Positions 1 through 7,938 of a stretch of 64,000 bases of DNA are shown here, piece by piece. Position 1 is the first letter of the stretch, and each line of letters opens with the position of its first letter. The stretch spans positions 125,290-189,289 of the forward strand of contig NZ_JAIQYY010000017.1 in the NCBI RefSeq assembly GCF_020181035.1, read 5' to 3'. The position numbers and the translations under genes were made by a program. The notes under the pieces are model-generated. The model saw only the letters and a list, made by a program, of their open reading frames with translations, searched no databases and was not told the origin of the DNA. This stretch comes from Streptomyces sp. CoH27. GTDB taxonomy: Bacteria > Actinomycetota > Actinomycetes > Streptomycetales > Streptomycetaceae.

Positions 1-415
1 TGGATGCGTGGGCGTGCCGCGAAGGGCAACGTGACGTCCGCTTGTCACAAGGGGGGCGCACACGGTGTCCGAGCGCGCGGCATGTCCGTCTCGCAGGTTA
101 TCGCCGCTTGCGGGGGCTCCCTAAATCGAGGGTCACACCTGAGCGGTGATACCTGTCACATGATGCCTGGTCTGCTGGCACGGCGTGCCGTGTTGGGCTG
201 TGTTCGGTCGGCTTCGTTCGATGTGCGAGGCCTCACCGGGCTGGGGTTGACCCGGTGAGGCCTCTGGTCCGGCCCCGGTGGCTCCGGGGCCGCGGCGGTT
301 GATCCCCACCCCAATGGGGACCACCCGCCCTACCCGAGGGGGCCCGGCCGGACGAACCGACGGCATTCGGCCATCCGGGTCCGGACACCCCGCGGAGGGC
401 TGCTCGGCCCAGCTC
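1..415. other. Non-coding flank with a terminator hairpin
   Basis: I see no convincing gene in the first 415 bases. The only clear element is a perfect 14-bp inverted repeat (227-240 with 251-264, 10-base loop). It probably ends the leftward transcript of the secreted-protein gene that stops at 416. Confidence 0.5.
227..264. terminator. Hairpin, probable terminator
   Basis: The arms GAGGCCTCACCGGG and CCCGGTGAGGCCTC form a perfect 14-bp stem with a 10-nt loop. There is no clear T-tract, as is usual for Streptomyces terminators. It lies about 150 bp past the stop of the minus-strand gene at 416. Confidence 0.55.
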
Positions 416-1531
416 TCAGCTGCCCTGAGCGGCATTCGGTATGCCGGACAGGTGCTGGAGGCGGGCCGCGTCCTGGAGGTACGGCGGTACGGCCACCCGG
501 GTGACGCCTTCGACACCGGCAACGACATGCCCGGCCGGCGAACCGCCGGCCGCGTGGACCGTGCCGTCGAGCGCGTGGGCGAAGGCCCCGGTCTGCGCGG
601 TCACGCCTTCGGCGAGAGCGCCTGCCTGGCCGGTCAGCCCGTGCGTGAAGGGGTCTGCGTGGCCGGTCAGCCCGTGCGTGAAGGCGCCCGTCTGGCCGGT
701 CAGACCGTGCGCCGGCGGTGGTAGGGGGCCGACGGCGCCGTCCGCGAAGGGCTGGACGTCGCCGGTCACGCCGCGGGCGAGCGCACCCGCGTCCGTCACG
801 GCCTGCTCGGCGGTCCCGTGCACCGTCCCGGCGGCCTGCTCAGCCGTCCCGTACGTGTCCGTCACCGCCTGCGGGGCCGTGGGCCCGACGCCCGCCACCT
901 CGGGGGCGAAGGAGCCGAGCGGGCCGAAGAGGTAGTCGATCTCGTTCCGGGAGGCGGTCGAGACGGCCGAGGCGGCATGCGCGGCCTCGTGGGCGACACC
1001 GTAGGCGGCGCCGTACGCCCCTTCGGCCTGGACACCGGCCTGCACGCGGGCCTGGCCGCCAGCCTCGGCGGGAGTCCCGACGCGACCCTGCACCCGCGCC
1101 GTCCGCGCCCGCTCCGCGCGGGCCGCCTGCGCGCCCTTGATGGCCTCGGCACCCCGCACGGCCTTCGCGGCGGCCGGAACGTTCGCGTCGGCGGAACGGG
1201 CGGCCTGGTCGGCGGTGCTGATGACGGCCGCGCCCTGGTCGGCGGTGCTGATGACGGTCGCGCCCTGGTCGGTGGTGGTCGAGGCGGCCGACGCGGCGGT
1301 GCCGGTCAGACCGGAGACGGTGCCGTGGACGGTGTTCTGGACACCGGAGACCATGTCGTGGACACCCGTGAGGACACCGTCGACGGTCCCGGCGACGGAA
1401 TCCTCGCCCGAGTCCGGGACGGAGAGGGAGATGGCGGACAGCTCGTCGGCGCTGGCCGCGGCCGAGCCGGGCCCCCAGGCGCCGGTGACACCGGCGGCCA
1501 TCACGCTCGAACAGCGGATGTTCTTGTTCAT
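416..1531 (-). CDS. Repetitive secreted protein of unknown function
   Basis: This 371-aa protein starts with a short basic segment (MNKNIR), a hydrophobic stretch and an AxA-type site (AAASA, about residue 27), so it is probably exported. The rest has low complexity. One block repeats TADQGAAVIS-like units (about residues 85-110). A C-terminal block repeats HGLTGQ/HGLTGH units of roughly 12-14 residues (about 270-330). These are visible in the DNA as 30-bp direct repeats near 1213-1275 and at 649-707. The start is an ATG with an AAGGA-like site about 14 bp upstream. No enzyme motif is seen. It may be a cell-surface or spore-associated protein, but that is a guess. Confidence 0.7.
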   Translation of the reverse strand: MNKNIRCSSVMAAGVTGAWGPGSAAASADELSAISLSVPDSGEDSVAGTVDGVLTGVHDMVSGVQNTVHGTVSGLTGTAASAASTTTDQGATVISTADQGAAVISTADQAARSADANVPAAAKAVRGAEAIKGAQAARAERARTARVQGRVGTPAEAGGQARVQAGVQAEGAYGAAYGVAHEAAHAASAVSTASRNEIDYLFGPLGSFAPEVAGVGPTAPQAVTDTYGTAEQAAGTVHGTAEQAVTDAGALARGVTGDVQPFADGAVGPLPPPAHGLTGQTGAFTHGLTGHADPFTHGLTGQAGALAEGVTAQTGAFAHALDGTVHAAGGSPAGHVVAGVEGVTRVAVPPYLQDAARLQHLSGIPNAAQGS

Positions 1532-1575
1532 GACGTGCGTCTATTCCTTCGGAAACAGCTGGGGAGTTTCCGTCC

Positions 1576-1614
1576 GGAGATCGCTGAAGGAGATCGCTGA
1601 AGGTGATCACTGAG
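1576..1614. repeat. Three tandem 13-bp units upstream of the secreted-protein gene
   Basis: GGAGATCGCTGAA occurs twice head-to-tail (1576-1588, 1589-1601). A third diverged copy, GGTGATCACTGAG, follows (1602-1614). The array sits 45-83 bp upstream of the ATG at 1531, where a promoter or operator would lie. Confidence 0.6.
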
Positions 1615-1691
1615 GATGGGGTCCGGACGGACGGGCAGGCTTGTTCCGCCCTCGCGCGACAGGTCAGCGGCGGGGAGGTCAGCCGTACTGC

Positions 1692-2642
1692 CTAGCCGGG
1701 GAAGACGGGGATGTCCCGGTGCCGTTCCCGGGTCCGGGGCGCGTCGACGCGCGCGGCGGCGCCGGGTACAAGCTGCGGGGCCGCCCCATTACCGAAGGTG
1801 ACGGCGTGCGCGTCACCGTGGCGGGACGCGCTGCCGTCGACCGCCTGCTTGCCCGGCACACCGTCCGTGTCGGGGGTGGGCTCAGGGCGACCGGGGGCGC
1901 CGACAGCGGTGCCGTGGTGCCCGGACGTGCGTGCCTCGTTCTGCGGCACGGGGGTGAGGTCCGGGCCGTACGACAGGAGCGGTGCCGGCGCGGTGACGGC
2001 GGTACGGGCCCCGGCGCGGGCGTGCTTCCGCGGCGCCGGAGCCGTGGGCCGAGCCGCCGGGCCTCCGCGGTACCGCGGGTGGGACGCCGGCGCCTGCGCA
2101 CCCGGCACCGGCAGCACAGGTACCCCCGCGCCCTGGCCGAGGTCCGGCAGGAGCAGGGAGTGCATCGTGGTCGGCGGTCGCGTCGTCTCGGCGGATTGAG
2201 AGACCGTCTGCGACACGGCCTGGGCCAGTGACTGCGGCAGTGACAGCGGCAGTGACTGCGACACGGACTGAGCCGCGGATCGGTACACGGATCGGGACGC
2301 GGATCGGGACACAGCGGTCACCACGTCCCGCGCGGACGCGACGGTCTGCTCGCCGACCGTACGCACATCCCGTACTGGCACGGCCGGTTGTGCATGCCGC
2401 ACCGGCCGTACCGGTCGCACCAGTCCCTCATGCCCCACCGCCCCGTACCCCGCCGAAGTCGCCTTCACCGGTACCGGGACGGTTCCGTCCGCCGCGTGGG
2501 CCTGCTCGCCGCAGACGAACCCCAGCGCGAACAGCCCGCCGACCAGCAACGCCAGGTGGAGCACACGCCGCCCGGCCGCCGTACGCAACACGCGCACGGT
2601 GGTACCGAGGAGGGTGGCTGTGAAAGTCAAGGGGAGGAACAT
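1692..2642 (-). CDS. Putative exported Ser-rich protein
   Basis: Starting at the internal ATG (2642) the product is 316 aa. It has a basic N-terminus, a hydrophobic segment (VLHLALLVGGLFALGF, about residues 29-44) and an AHAADG-like cleavage region, so it is probably secreted or anchored. A Ser/Gln-rich stretch (SRSVYRSAAQSVSQS and similar, about 115-155) alternates polar and small residues. The C-terminal half is Pro/Ala-rich and looks disordered. A GTG at 2687 would add 15 residues, and neither start has a strong ribosome site. It lies just downstream of the VWA gene and just upstream of another low-complexity secreted protein on the same strand. Function unknown. Confidence 0.6.
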   Translation of the reverse strand: MFLPLTFTATLLGTTVRVLRTAAGRRVLHLALLVGGLFALGFVCGEQAHAADGTVPVPVKATSAGYGAVGHEGLVRPVRPVRHAQPAVPVRDVRTVGEQTVASARDVVTAVSRSASRSVYRSAAQSVSQSLPLSLPQSLAQAVSQTVSQSAETTRPPTTMHSLLLPDLGQGAGVPVLPVPGAQAPASHPRYRGGPAARPTAPAPRKHARAGARTAVTAPAPLLSYGPDLTPVPQNEARTSGHHGTAVGAPGRPEPTPDTDGVPGKQAVDGSASRHGDAHAVTFGNGAAPQLVPGAAARVDAPRTRERHRDIPVFPG

Positions 2643-2747
2643 TCTCGGATCGGCACGACAGGGGCTCCGCCGATCCTTGCACGGCACGCCTCGGGCCGCG
2701 CAACCCCCTGTTACCGATGGGTAGTCATATCCCTTTTCCCGCCTGTG

Positions 2748-4061
2748 TCATGCCGTGTCCGGTATCGGCAGCGGCCGTTTCTCCAGAGCCGCCGCCATCA
2801 CCTCGGGGAACAGGTCGGGTGTGCAGGCGAAGGCCGGTGCGCCCAGCGCAGCGAGCGCGGCCGCGTGCTCCCGGTCGTACGCCGGCGCTCCTTCGTCCGA
2901 TAGCGCGAGCAGTGCCACGAACTGCACCCCGGACGCCTTCATCGCCGCCACCCGCTTGAGCATCTCGTCGCGGATGCCGCCCTCGTACAGGTCGCTGATC
3001 AGCACGACCACGGTCTCGGCGGGCCGGGTGATCTGCGACTGGCAGTAGGCGAGCGCCCGGTTGATGTCCGTGCCGCCGCCGAGCTGGGTGCCGAAGAGGA
3101 CGTCGACCGGATCGTCCAGCTGGTCGGTGAGGTCGACCACCGCCGTGTCGAAGACGACCAACCGGGTGCTGATCGACCGCATGGAGGCCAGTACCGCCCC
3201 GAACACGGACGCGTAGACCACGGACGCCGCCATGGAACCGGACTGGTCGATGCAGAGCACCACCTCCTTCTTCACCGACCGCGCGGCCCGCCCGTAGCCG
3301 ACGAGCCGTTCCGGTACGACCGTGCGGTACTCGGGGAGATAGTGCTTGAGGTTGGCCGCGATGGTGCGGTTCCAGTCAATGTCGTGGTGACGCGGGCGGC
3401 TGATACGGGCGCTGCGGTCGAGGGCGCCGTTGAGCGTGGCACGTGTCCGGGTCGCGAGCCGCTTCTCCAGGTCCTCGACGACCTTGCGGACGACCGCGCG
3501 CGCCGTCTCCTTGGTGGTCTCCGGCATCGCCTTGTTGAGCGACAGCAGCGTGCCGACCAGGTGCACATCGGCCTCCACCGCCTCCAGCATCTCCGGTTCC
3601 AGCAGCAGCGAGGAGAGCCCGAGCCGATCGATGGCGTCGCGCTGCATGACCTGGACGACGGAGGACGGGAAGTAGCGGCGGATGTCCCCGAGCCAGCGCG
3701 CCACGGACGGCGCCGAGGCCCCGAGTCCGGCCGAACGCTCCCGCCCCGCCTGCGGTTTGTCCCCCTTGCCATAGAGCGCGGCGAGCGTCCCGTCCATCGC
3801 CGCGTCCCTCCTGGACAACGCACACCCCGTGCCATCGGCCTGGTCCCCGCCAAGCACCAACCGCCACCGCCGCAAACGCTCCCGCGCGGGGTCGGTCGGG
3901 TGAGTGGGGTGAGTGACTGTGCCCGGGCCGGGGGCGGGGGCAGAGGCAGTGCCGGGGCCGGCGGCGACACCGGTGCCCATGCCGGCGACGAGGCCGGGGC
4001 CGGCAGCGGTGCCGGGGCCGGTGTCCGAGGCGGCCTCTGGTGTGATCCGTTCGGTTGTCAT
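2748..4061 (-). CDS. VWA domain protein (CoxE/YehP-like), last gene of the MoxR-DUF5682-VWA operon
   Basis: 437 aa. After a disordered Gly/Pro/Ala-rich N-terminus (1-60) comes a helical region (about 80-220) and a von Willebrand A domain (about 265-420). The metal-ion-dependent adhesion site is complete: DQSGS at 272-276, Thr331 in GGGTDI, and Asp357 in SDLYEGG. VWA proteins of this type work with MoxR-type AAA+ ATPases as substrate- or metal-loading modules. The start codon overlaps the stop of the DUF5682 gene (ATGA at 4058-4061), so the two are translationally coupled. There is no signal peptide, so it is cytoplasmic. Confidence 0.9.
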   Translation of the reverse strand: MTTERITPEAASDTGPGTAAGPGLVAGMGTGVAAGPGTASAPAPGPGTVTHPTHPTDPARERLRRWRLVLGGDQADGTGCALSRRDAAMDGTLAALYGKGDKPQAGRERSAGLGASAPSVARWLGDIRRYFPSSVVQVMQRDAIDRLGLSSLLLEPEMLEAVEADVHLVGTLLSLNKAMPETTKETARAVVRKVVEDLEKRLATRTRATLNGALDRSARISRPRHHDIDWNRTIAANLKHYLPEYRTVVPERLVGYGRAARSVKKEVVLCIDQSGSMAASVVYASVFGAVLASMRSISTRLVVFDTAVVDLTDQLDDPVDVLFGTQLGGGTDINRALAYCQSQITRPAETVVVLISDLYEGGIRDEMLKRVAAMKASGVQFVALLALSDEGAPAYDREHAAALAALGAPAFACTPDLFPEVMAAALEKRPLPIPDTA

Positions 4062-6601
4062 GCGCCCACCCCCGCAAGGCTGTTGTCGTCCGTCGTCCTC
4101 GGCTTCTCGTCCAGGCCGAGCAGCAGCCGCAGCACCGGCAGCACGGCGTCGGCGCGCCCGGCGTCCGGTTCGGCGGCGAAGCCGGGCGTTCCGCTCCCCG
4201 CCCCGGCCCGGCCTCTCGCCTCTCCCGGGCCGCGCCGGACCAGTTCCCCGAGGGTTCTGCGCACCCCCGGCTCGTATGCCGCGAACGTGCGCCGCAGCAG
4301 CGGCAGTACGCCGGCGAACGCCTCCGCCGGCACCCCCGTCAGCCAGCTGTCGACCAGGCCGAGCAGTCGCTCGTCGTGGACCAGCAACAGCCCGCCCCCG
4401 CCGCCGACGAAGCCCTCGATCCAGGCGGCCGCGTCGGCGGGCGGCGTCCCAGGCGACAGGGCCAGCCCCATCAACCGCGCCGCCTCCTCAGACCCCAGCG
4501 CACCCTCGTCCAGCAACAACCGCACCGCCCGCCCCCGCAGAACACCGGCCACGGTGTCGCGCAACGCCAGCGCCCGCAGCACGGCCCGCCAACGGCTCCG
4601 CAGATCGCCGTACCCGGCGCGGGAACCGGCGCCGGCGCCCGCACCGGCACCGAAAGCGCCGGTCCCACCGCCAGTCCCCCCACCGTTCCCCGCCTCACCG
4701 TTCCCGGCCTCACCACCCGCGGCGCTCGGCGCGACCGGCGTCTCCGCCAGCAACCCCACCGCCGCGTGCACGGCGTCCAGATGGCCGCGCATCTCCTCCG
4801 CCGCGTCCGTGTCGAGCGCGGTGCAGGCGGGGGGCAGGCCGATGAAGATGCGCTCGGCGAGGCCCGCCGCGACCCCGGCCAGCGCGCCGGTGTCGGTGCC
4901 GCGCACGTCGCCGTAGCGCAGGGAGCGGACGAGGGCAGGCAGGGCCTGGGCGAGGTGGCCGACGTCCGTGTCGAGCGCGGCCCGGTCGGCGAGCGCCCGC
5001 ATGACGACGGGCAAGGCGTCCGGCAGCCCGGCGAGCAGACAGTGCTCGGCGAGCGCCGTGACATCGGCGAGGGCACGCGCGGCCGCCGCGTCCGCCTCCG
5101 CCTTGGCCTGCGCCGCGCCGCACACCGTCGTCCCCCACACCCCCGCCTCGGCGACCCGCACCGACAGCTCCGGCTCCCAGCGCAATCGCCACGTCTCCCG
5201 AAAGGTGCCCGTACTCCCCCGGGACCGGGCCGGCTCGCCCCAGCCGACGCCAAGCAGCCGCAGCCGGTGCAGCAGTCTGCTGCGGCCGGCGTCGGTGTCC
5301 CCGCGCAGGTCCAGCTCCAACTCCCGCTCCAGCGCCTCCGGTTTGAGCCGCAGGGAACGCTGCTGCCGGGCCAGGTCGCGCTGCAACGGCACGGCCGGGG
5401 CCGACTCCGGCACCTCCCCCAGCACGTCCCCGACCACCAGCCGGTCGTGCACCAGCGCCAGCGGCACATCCGAGCCGTCGCCCATCACCGCGCGCACGGC
5501 GTCGGTGGTCTCGCCGAGCCCGGGCAGCGGACGGCCACGCAGCGCCGCCAGGGTCTCGGCGAGCCGGACCGCCTCGATGACATGGGCGGAGGAGACGATC
5601 CGGTCCTCCTCCCTCAGCAGCCCCGCCACCTTGGTCAGCCACCGCTCCACCGGCCGATCGGGGGCGTGGAACAGATGGGCGTACCAGCCGGGCGACTCGA
5701 TGCCCGCGCCGTATCCGCCGGCCCGGGCGAGCCTGCGGTGGGTCCAGGGCACCCAGGTCAGGTCCGCCTTGACCTTGGGCAGTCCCCTCAACAGGCCCCG
5801 GTCGGCGACGACGGTGGTGCGCTCACGCAGCGCGGGCACGTGCCAGGCCCCGCACACCACCGCCACCTCATCTCCGAACGCCTTGCGTGCGGCACGCAGT
5901 TGGATCCTCATGTGCGCCTCACGCACGAGGTCCCGCGCGTGCCCGCCGGTGCCGTACCGCTCGCGCAGCGCGCCCATCGCCTCCTCCAGGGCGGCGAACG
6001 GCGCGAAGGGGTCGCACTCCCCCGGGCCCCGGTGCTCGACGACGTCCTCCCACCACCGCTCGGGGTCGTCGTAACCGGCGGCCTCCGCGAGCACGGCGAG
6101 CGGGTCGATCCGGAGGTGGTCGCGGGCGTCGTCGGGCTCATCGCCGCCCCCAGGCTCACCGACACCAACACCGGCACCTGCACCGGTCCCAGTGGCCGTG
6201 TCCGGCCCGTGCCCGTACCCGTTCCCCGGCTCCTGCCCGTCGGGAGGCGCCGCCCGCCCCTCGCTCCCCTCCCACGCGAGCGTGTGCGTGGCCGGCAGGT
6301 CGATGAAGCGAGCCGGGACGCCGTGTTCCAGGGCCCAGCGGATCGCCACCCACTCGGGGCTGAACTCGGCGAACGGCCAGAACGCCGAGCGGCCGGGCTC
6401 GTCCACGGCGTGGGCCAGCAGGGCGACCGGGGGCCGCAGACCGGGGTCGGCGGCCAGCGGGATCAGCGCATCGGCCTCGGGCGGGCCCTCGATCAGGACG
6501 GTGGCCGGGCGGGCGGCGTCCAGCGCGGCCCGCACCGCACGCGCGGAACCGGGCCCGTGATGCCGTACGCCCAGCAGGAGCGGCCGGCTCGTGTCGGTCA
6601 T
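4058..6601 (-). CDS. DUF5682 family protein, possible TraB/EreA-like hydrolase domain
   Basis: 847 aa, starting at the ATG that overlaps the stop of the MoxR gene (ATGA, 6598-6601). The open frame continues upstream, but those codons lie inside the MoxR gene. The N-terminal domain (1-270) has GVRHHGPGSA (His14, His15), IEGPPE (Glu38), a SPEW motif, FIDLP and GAWHVP (His254). I recognise it as DUF5682. The paired HH, E and GxxH motifs resemble the TraB/TIKI/EreA class of hydrolases, which is my inference. A Gly-rich linker (about 118-158) interrupts the domain. The remaining 550 residues are Ala/Leu-rich helical repeats. It is encoded between the ATPase and the VWA protein and is probably part of the same complex. 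Confidence 0.85.
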   Translation of the reverse strand: MTDTSRPLLLGVRHHGPGSARAVRAALDAARPATVLIEGPPEADALIPLAADPGLRPPVALLAHAVDEPGRSAFWPFAEFSPEWVAIRWALEHGVPARFIDLPATHTLAWEGSEGRAAPPDGQEPGNGYGHGPDTATGTGAGAGVGVGEPGGGDEPDDARDHLRIDPLAVLAEAAGYDDPERWWEDVVEHRGPGECDPFAPFAALEEAMGALRERYGTGGHARDLVREAHMRIQLRAARKAFGDEVAVVCGAWHVPALRERTTVVADRGLLRGLPKVKADLTWVPWTHRRLARAGGYGAGIESPGWYAHLFHAPDRPVERWLTKVAGLLREEDRIVSSAHVIEAVRLAETLAALRGRPLPGLGETTDAVRAVMGDGSDVPLALVHDRLVVGDVLGEVPESAPAVPLQRDLARQQRSLRLKPEALERELELDLRGDTDAGRSRLLHRLRLLGVGWGEPARSRGSTGTFRETWRLRWEPELSVRVAEAGVWGTTVCGAAQAKAEADAAAARALADVTALAEHCLLAGLPDALPVVMRALADRAALDTDVGHLAQALPALVRSLRYGDVRGTDTGALAGVAAGLAERIFIGLPPACTALDTDAAEEMRGHLDAVHAAVGLLAETPVAPSAAGGEAGNGEAGNGGGTGGGTGAFGAGAGAGAGSRAGYGDLRSRWRAVLRALALRDTVAGVLRGRAVRLLLDEGALGSEEAARLMGLALSPGTPPADAAAWIEGFVGGGGGLLLVHDERLLGLVDSWLTGVPAEAFAGVLPLLRRTFAAYEPGVRRTLGELVRRGPGEARGRAGAGSGTPGFAAEPDAGRADAVLPVLRLLLGLDEKPRTTDDNSLAGVGA

Positions 6602-7806
6602 GCGCTCACCTCCCGGCAGGCCCGGTAGAAGTCCGTCCAGCCCTCGCGCTCGCGGACGACGGTCTCCAGGTACTCCCGCCAGACGACCCGGTCGGCCGCC
6701 GGGTCGCGGACGACCGCGCCGAGGATGCCGGCGGCGATGTCGCCCGGACGCAGCACGCCGTCGCCGAAGTGCGCGGACAGGGCGAGGCCGCCCGTGACGA
6801 CGGAGATCGCCTCGGCGGTGGAAAGGGTGCCGCTGGGCGACTTCAGCTTCGTACGGCCGTCGGCGGTGACGCCGTCGCGCAGCTCGCGGAAGACGGTCAC
6901 GACACGGCGGATCTCCTCGATGCCGTCGGGCGCGGCCGGCAGGTCGAGGGAGCGGCCGATCTGTTCGACCCGGCGCGTGACGATGTCGACCTCGGACTCG
7001 GCGCTCTCCGGCAGCGGAAGCACCACGGTGTTGAAGCGGCGGCGCAGCGCGCTGGAGAGGTCGTTGACGCCTCTGTCCCGGTCGTTGGCGGTGGCGATGA
7101 GGTTGAACCCGCGGACCGCCTGGACCTCTTCGCCCAGCTCCGGTATCGGCAGCGTCTTCTCGGACAGGATCGTGATCAGCGTGTCCTGCACGTCGGCGGG
7201 GATACGGGTCAGCTCCTCGACGCGGGCCGTCATCCCCTCGGCCATGGCGCGCATGACGGGGCTGGGCACGAGGGCGTCGCGGCTCGGGCCGTGCGCGAGC
7301 AGGCGCGCGTAGTTCCAGCCGTACCGGATCGCCTCCTCCGGGGTGCCGGCCGTGCCCTGGACCAGCAGGGTCGAGTCGCCGCTGACGGCGGCCGCGAGGT
7401 GTTCGGAGACCCAGGTCTTGGCGGTGCCGGGAACGCCGAGCAGGAGCAGGGCGCGGTCGGTGGCGAGCGTGGTGACGGCGACCTCGATGATGCGGCGCGG
7501 GCCCACGTACTTGGGTGTGATCACCGTGCCGTCCGGCAGGGTGCCGCCGAGCAGATACGTCGCCACCGCCCACGGCGACAGCTTCCAGCGGGCCGGACGC
7601 GGGCGGTCGTCCTGCTGCGCGAGCGCGGTGAGTTCGGCGGCGAAGGCGTGCTCGGCGTGCGGTCGCAGCACCGGCGCCGCCCCCTGGCTCCCGTTCGCTC
7701 CGACGGACGACGCTCCCCCGGACGACGCTCCCCCGGACGACGCTCCGACGGACGTCGCTTCCACGGACGTCGCTTCCACGGACGTCGCTTCCACGGACAC
7801 AGTCAT
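6598..7806 (-). CDS. MoxR-family AAA+ ATPase, first gene of the damage-responsive operon
   Basis: 402 aa from the ATG at 7806, which has GGAGGGGG about 9 bp upstream. An upstream in-frame GTG is unlikely because it would lie at or above the promoter. The AAA+ core has Walker A GVPGTAKT (124-131), a Walker-B-like EE in ARVEELTR (about 195-201), sensor 1 in LIATANDRDRG (about 236-246) and an arginine-rich LRRRF motif. Residues 5-37 are pentapeptide repeats (VEATS, GGASS) encoded by 15-bp tandem repeats. MoxR ATPases act as chaperones with VWA partners, and one is encoded two genes downstream. Transcription is probably driven by the PafBC-type promoter at 7850-7872. Confidence 0.9.
   Translation of the reverse strand: MTVSVEATSVEATSVEATSVGASSGGASSGGASSVGANGSQGAAPVLRPHAEHAFAAELTALAQQDDRPRPARWKLSPWAVATYLLGGTLPDGTVITPKYVGPRRIIEVAVTTLATDRALLLLGVPGTAKTWVSEHLAAAVSGDSTLLVQGTAGTPEEAIRYGWNYARLLAHGPSRDALVPSPVMRAMAEGMTARVEELTRIPADVQDTLITILSEKTLPIPELGEEVQAVRGFNLIATANDRDRGVNDLSSALRRRFNTVVLPLPESAESEVDIVTRRVEQIGRSLDLPAAPDGIEEIRRVVTVFRELRDGVTADGRTKLKSPSGTLSTAEAISVVTGGLALSAHFGDGVLRPGDIAAGILGAVVRDPAADRVVWREYLETVVREREGWTDFYRACREVSA
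7701..7795. repeat. 15-bp tandem repeats in the MoxR N-terminus
   Basis: Units GACGACGCTCCCCCG (two, then one diverged) followed by GACGTCGCTTCCACG (three) encode the pentapeptide repeats of the ATPase N-terminus. Copies are nearly identical, so the copy number may vary between strains. Confidence 0.75.
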
Positions 7807-7849
7807 GGCTGAGGCCCCCTCCAGCTCGGCCGGTTCGGATCTGCCATCA

Positions 7850-7872
7850 ACCGTGCACCACGCCACTGACAA
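7850..7872 (-). promoter_or_regulatory. PafBC/RecA-NDp-type promoter for the MoxR operon
   Basis: Read leftward: TTGTCAGTG (7872-7864), 8 bp, then CACGGT (7855-7850). The consensus is TTGTCRGTG-N8-TANNNT, so only the first base of the -10 differs. A start near 7843 leaves a ~37-nt leader with a good ribosome site before the ATG at 7806. Confidence 0.65.
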
Positions 7873-7920
7873 TCGCTCTGACCTGCACAAACGCCCGCTC
7901 CAGGGCGATTGTCAGTGGCG
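7861..7920. repeat. Perfect 16-bp inverted repeat between divergent operons
   Basis: CGCCACTGACAATCGC (7861-7876) and its exact complement (7905-7920) are separated by 28 bp. Each arm contains the TTGTCAGTG box of one of the two divergent promoters, so the symmetry places one activator site per operon. Confidence 0.9.
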
Positions 7921-7931
7921 GGACCTACCGT
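7909..7931 (+). promoter_or_regulatory. PafBC/RecA-NDp-type promoter for the SWIM gene
   Basis: TTGTCAGTG (7909-7917), 8 bp, then TACCGT (7926-7931) match the TTGTCRGTG-N8-TANNNT consensus exactly. A start 7-8 bp after the -10 falls on the ATG at 7939, so the mRNA is probably leaderless. The GGAGG one base before the ATG is too close to act as a ribosome site. Confidence 0.75.
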
Positions 7932-7938
7932 CGGAGGC

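Noticed and set aside
6602..7573. Extension of the DUF5682 frame upstream of 6601
   Set aside because: It overlaps the MoxR ATPase in another frame and is Arg/Gly-rich nonsense; the ATGA overlap at 6598-6601 gives a natural start.
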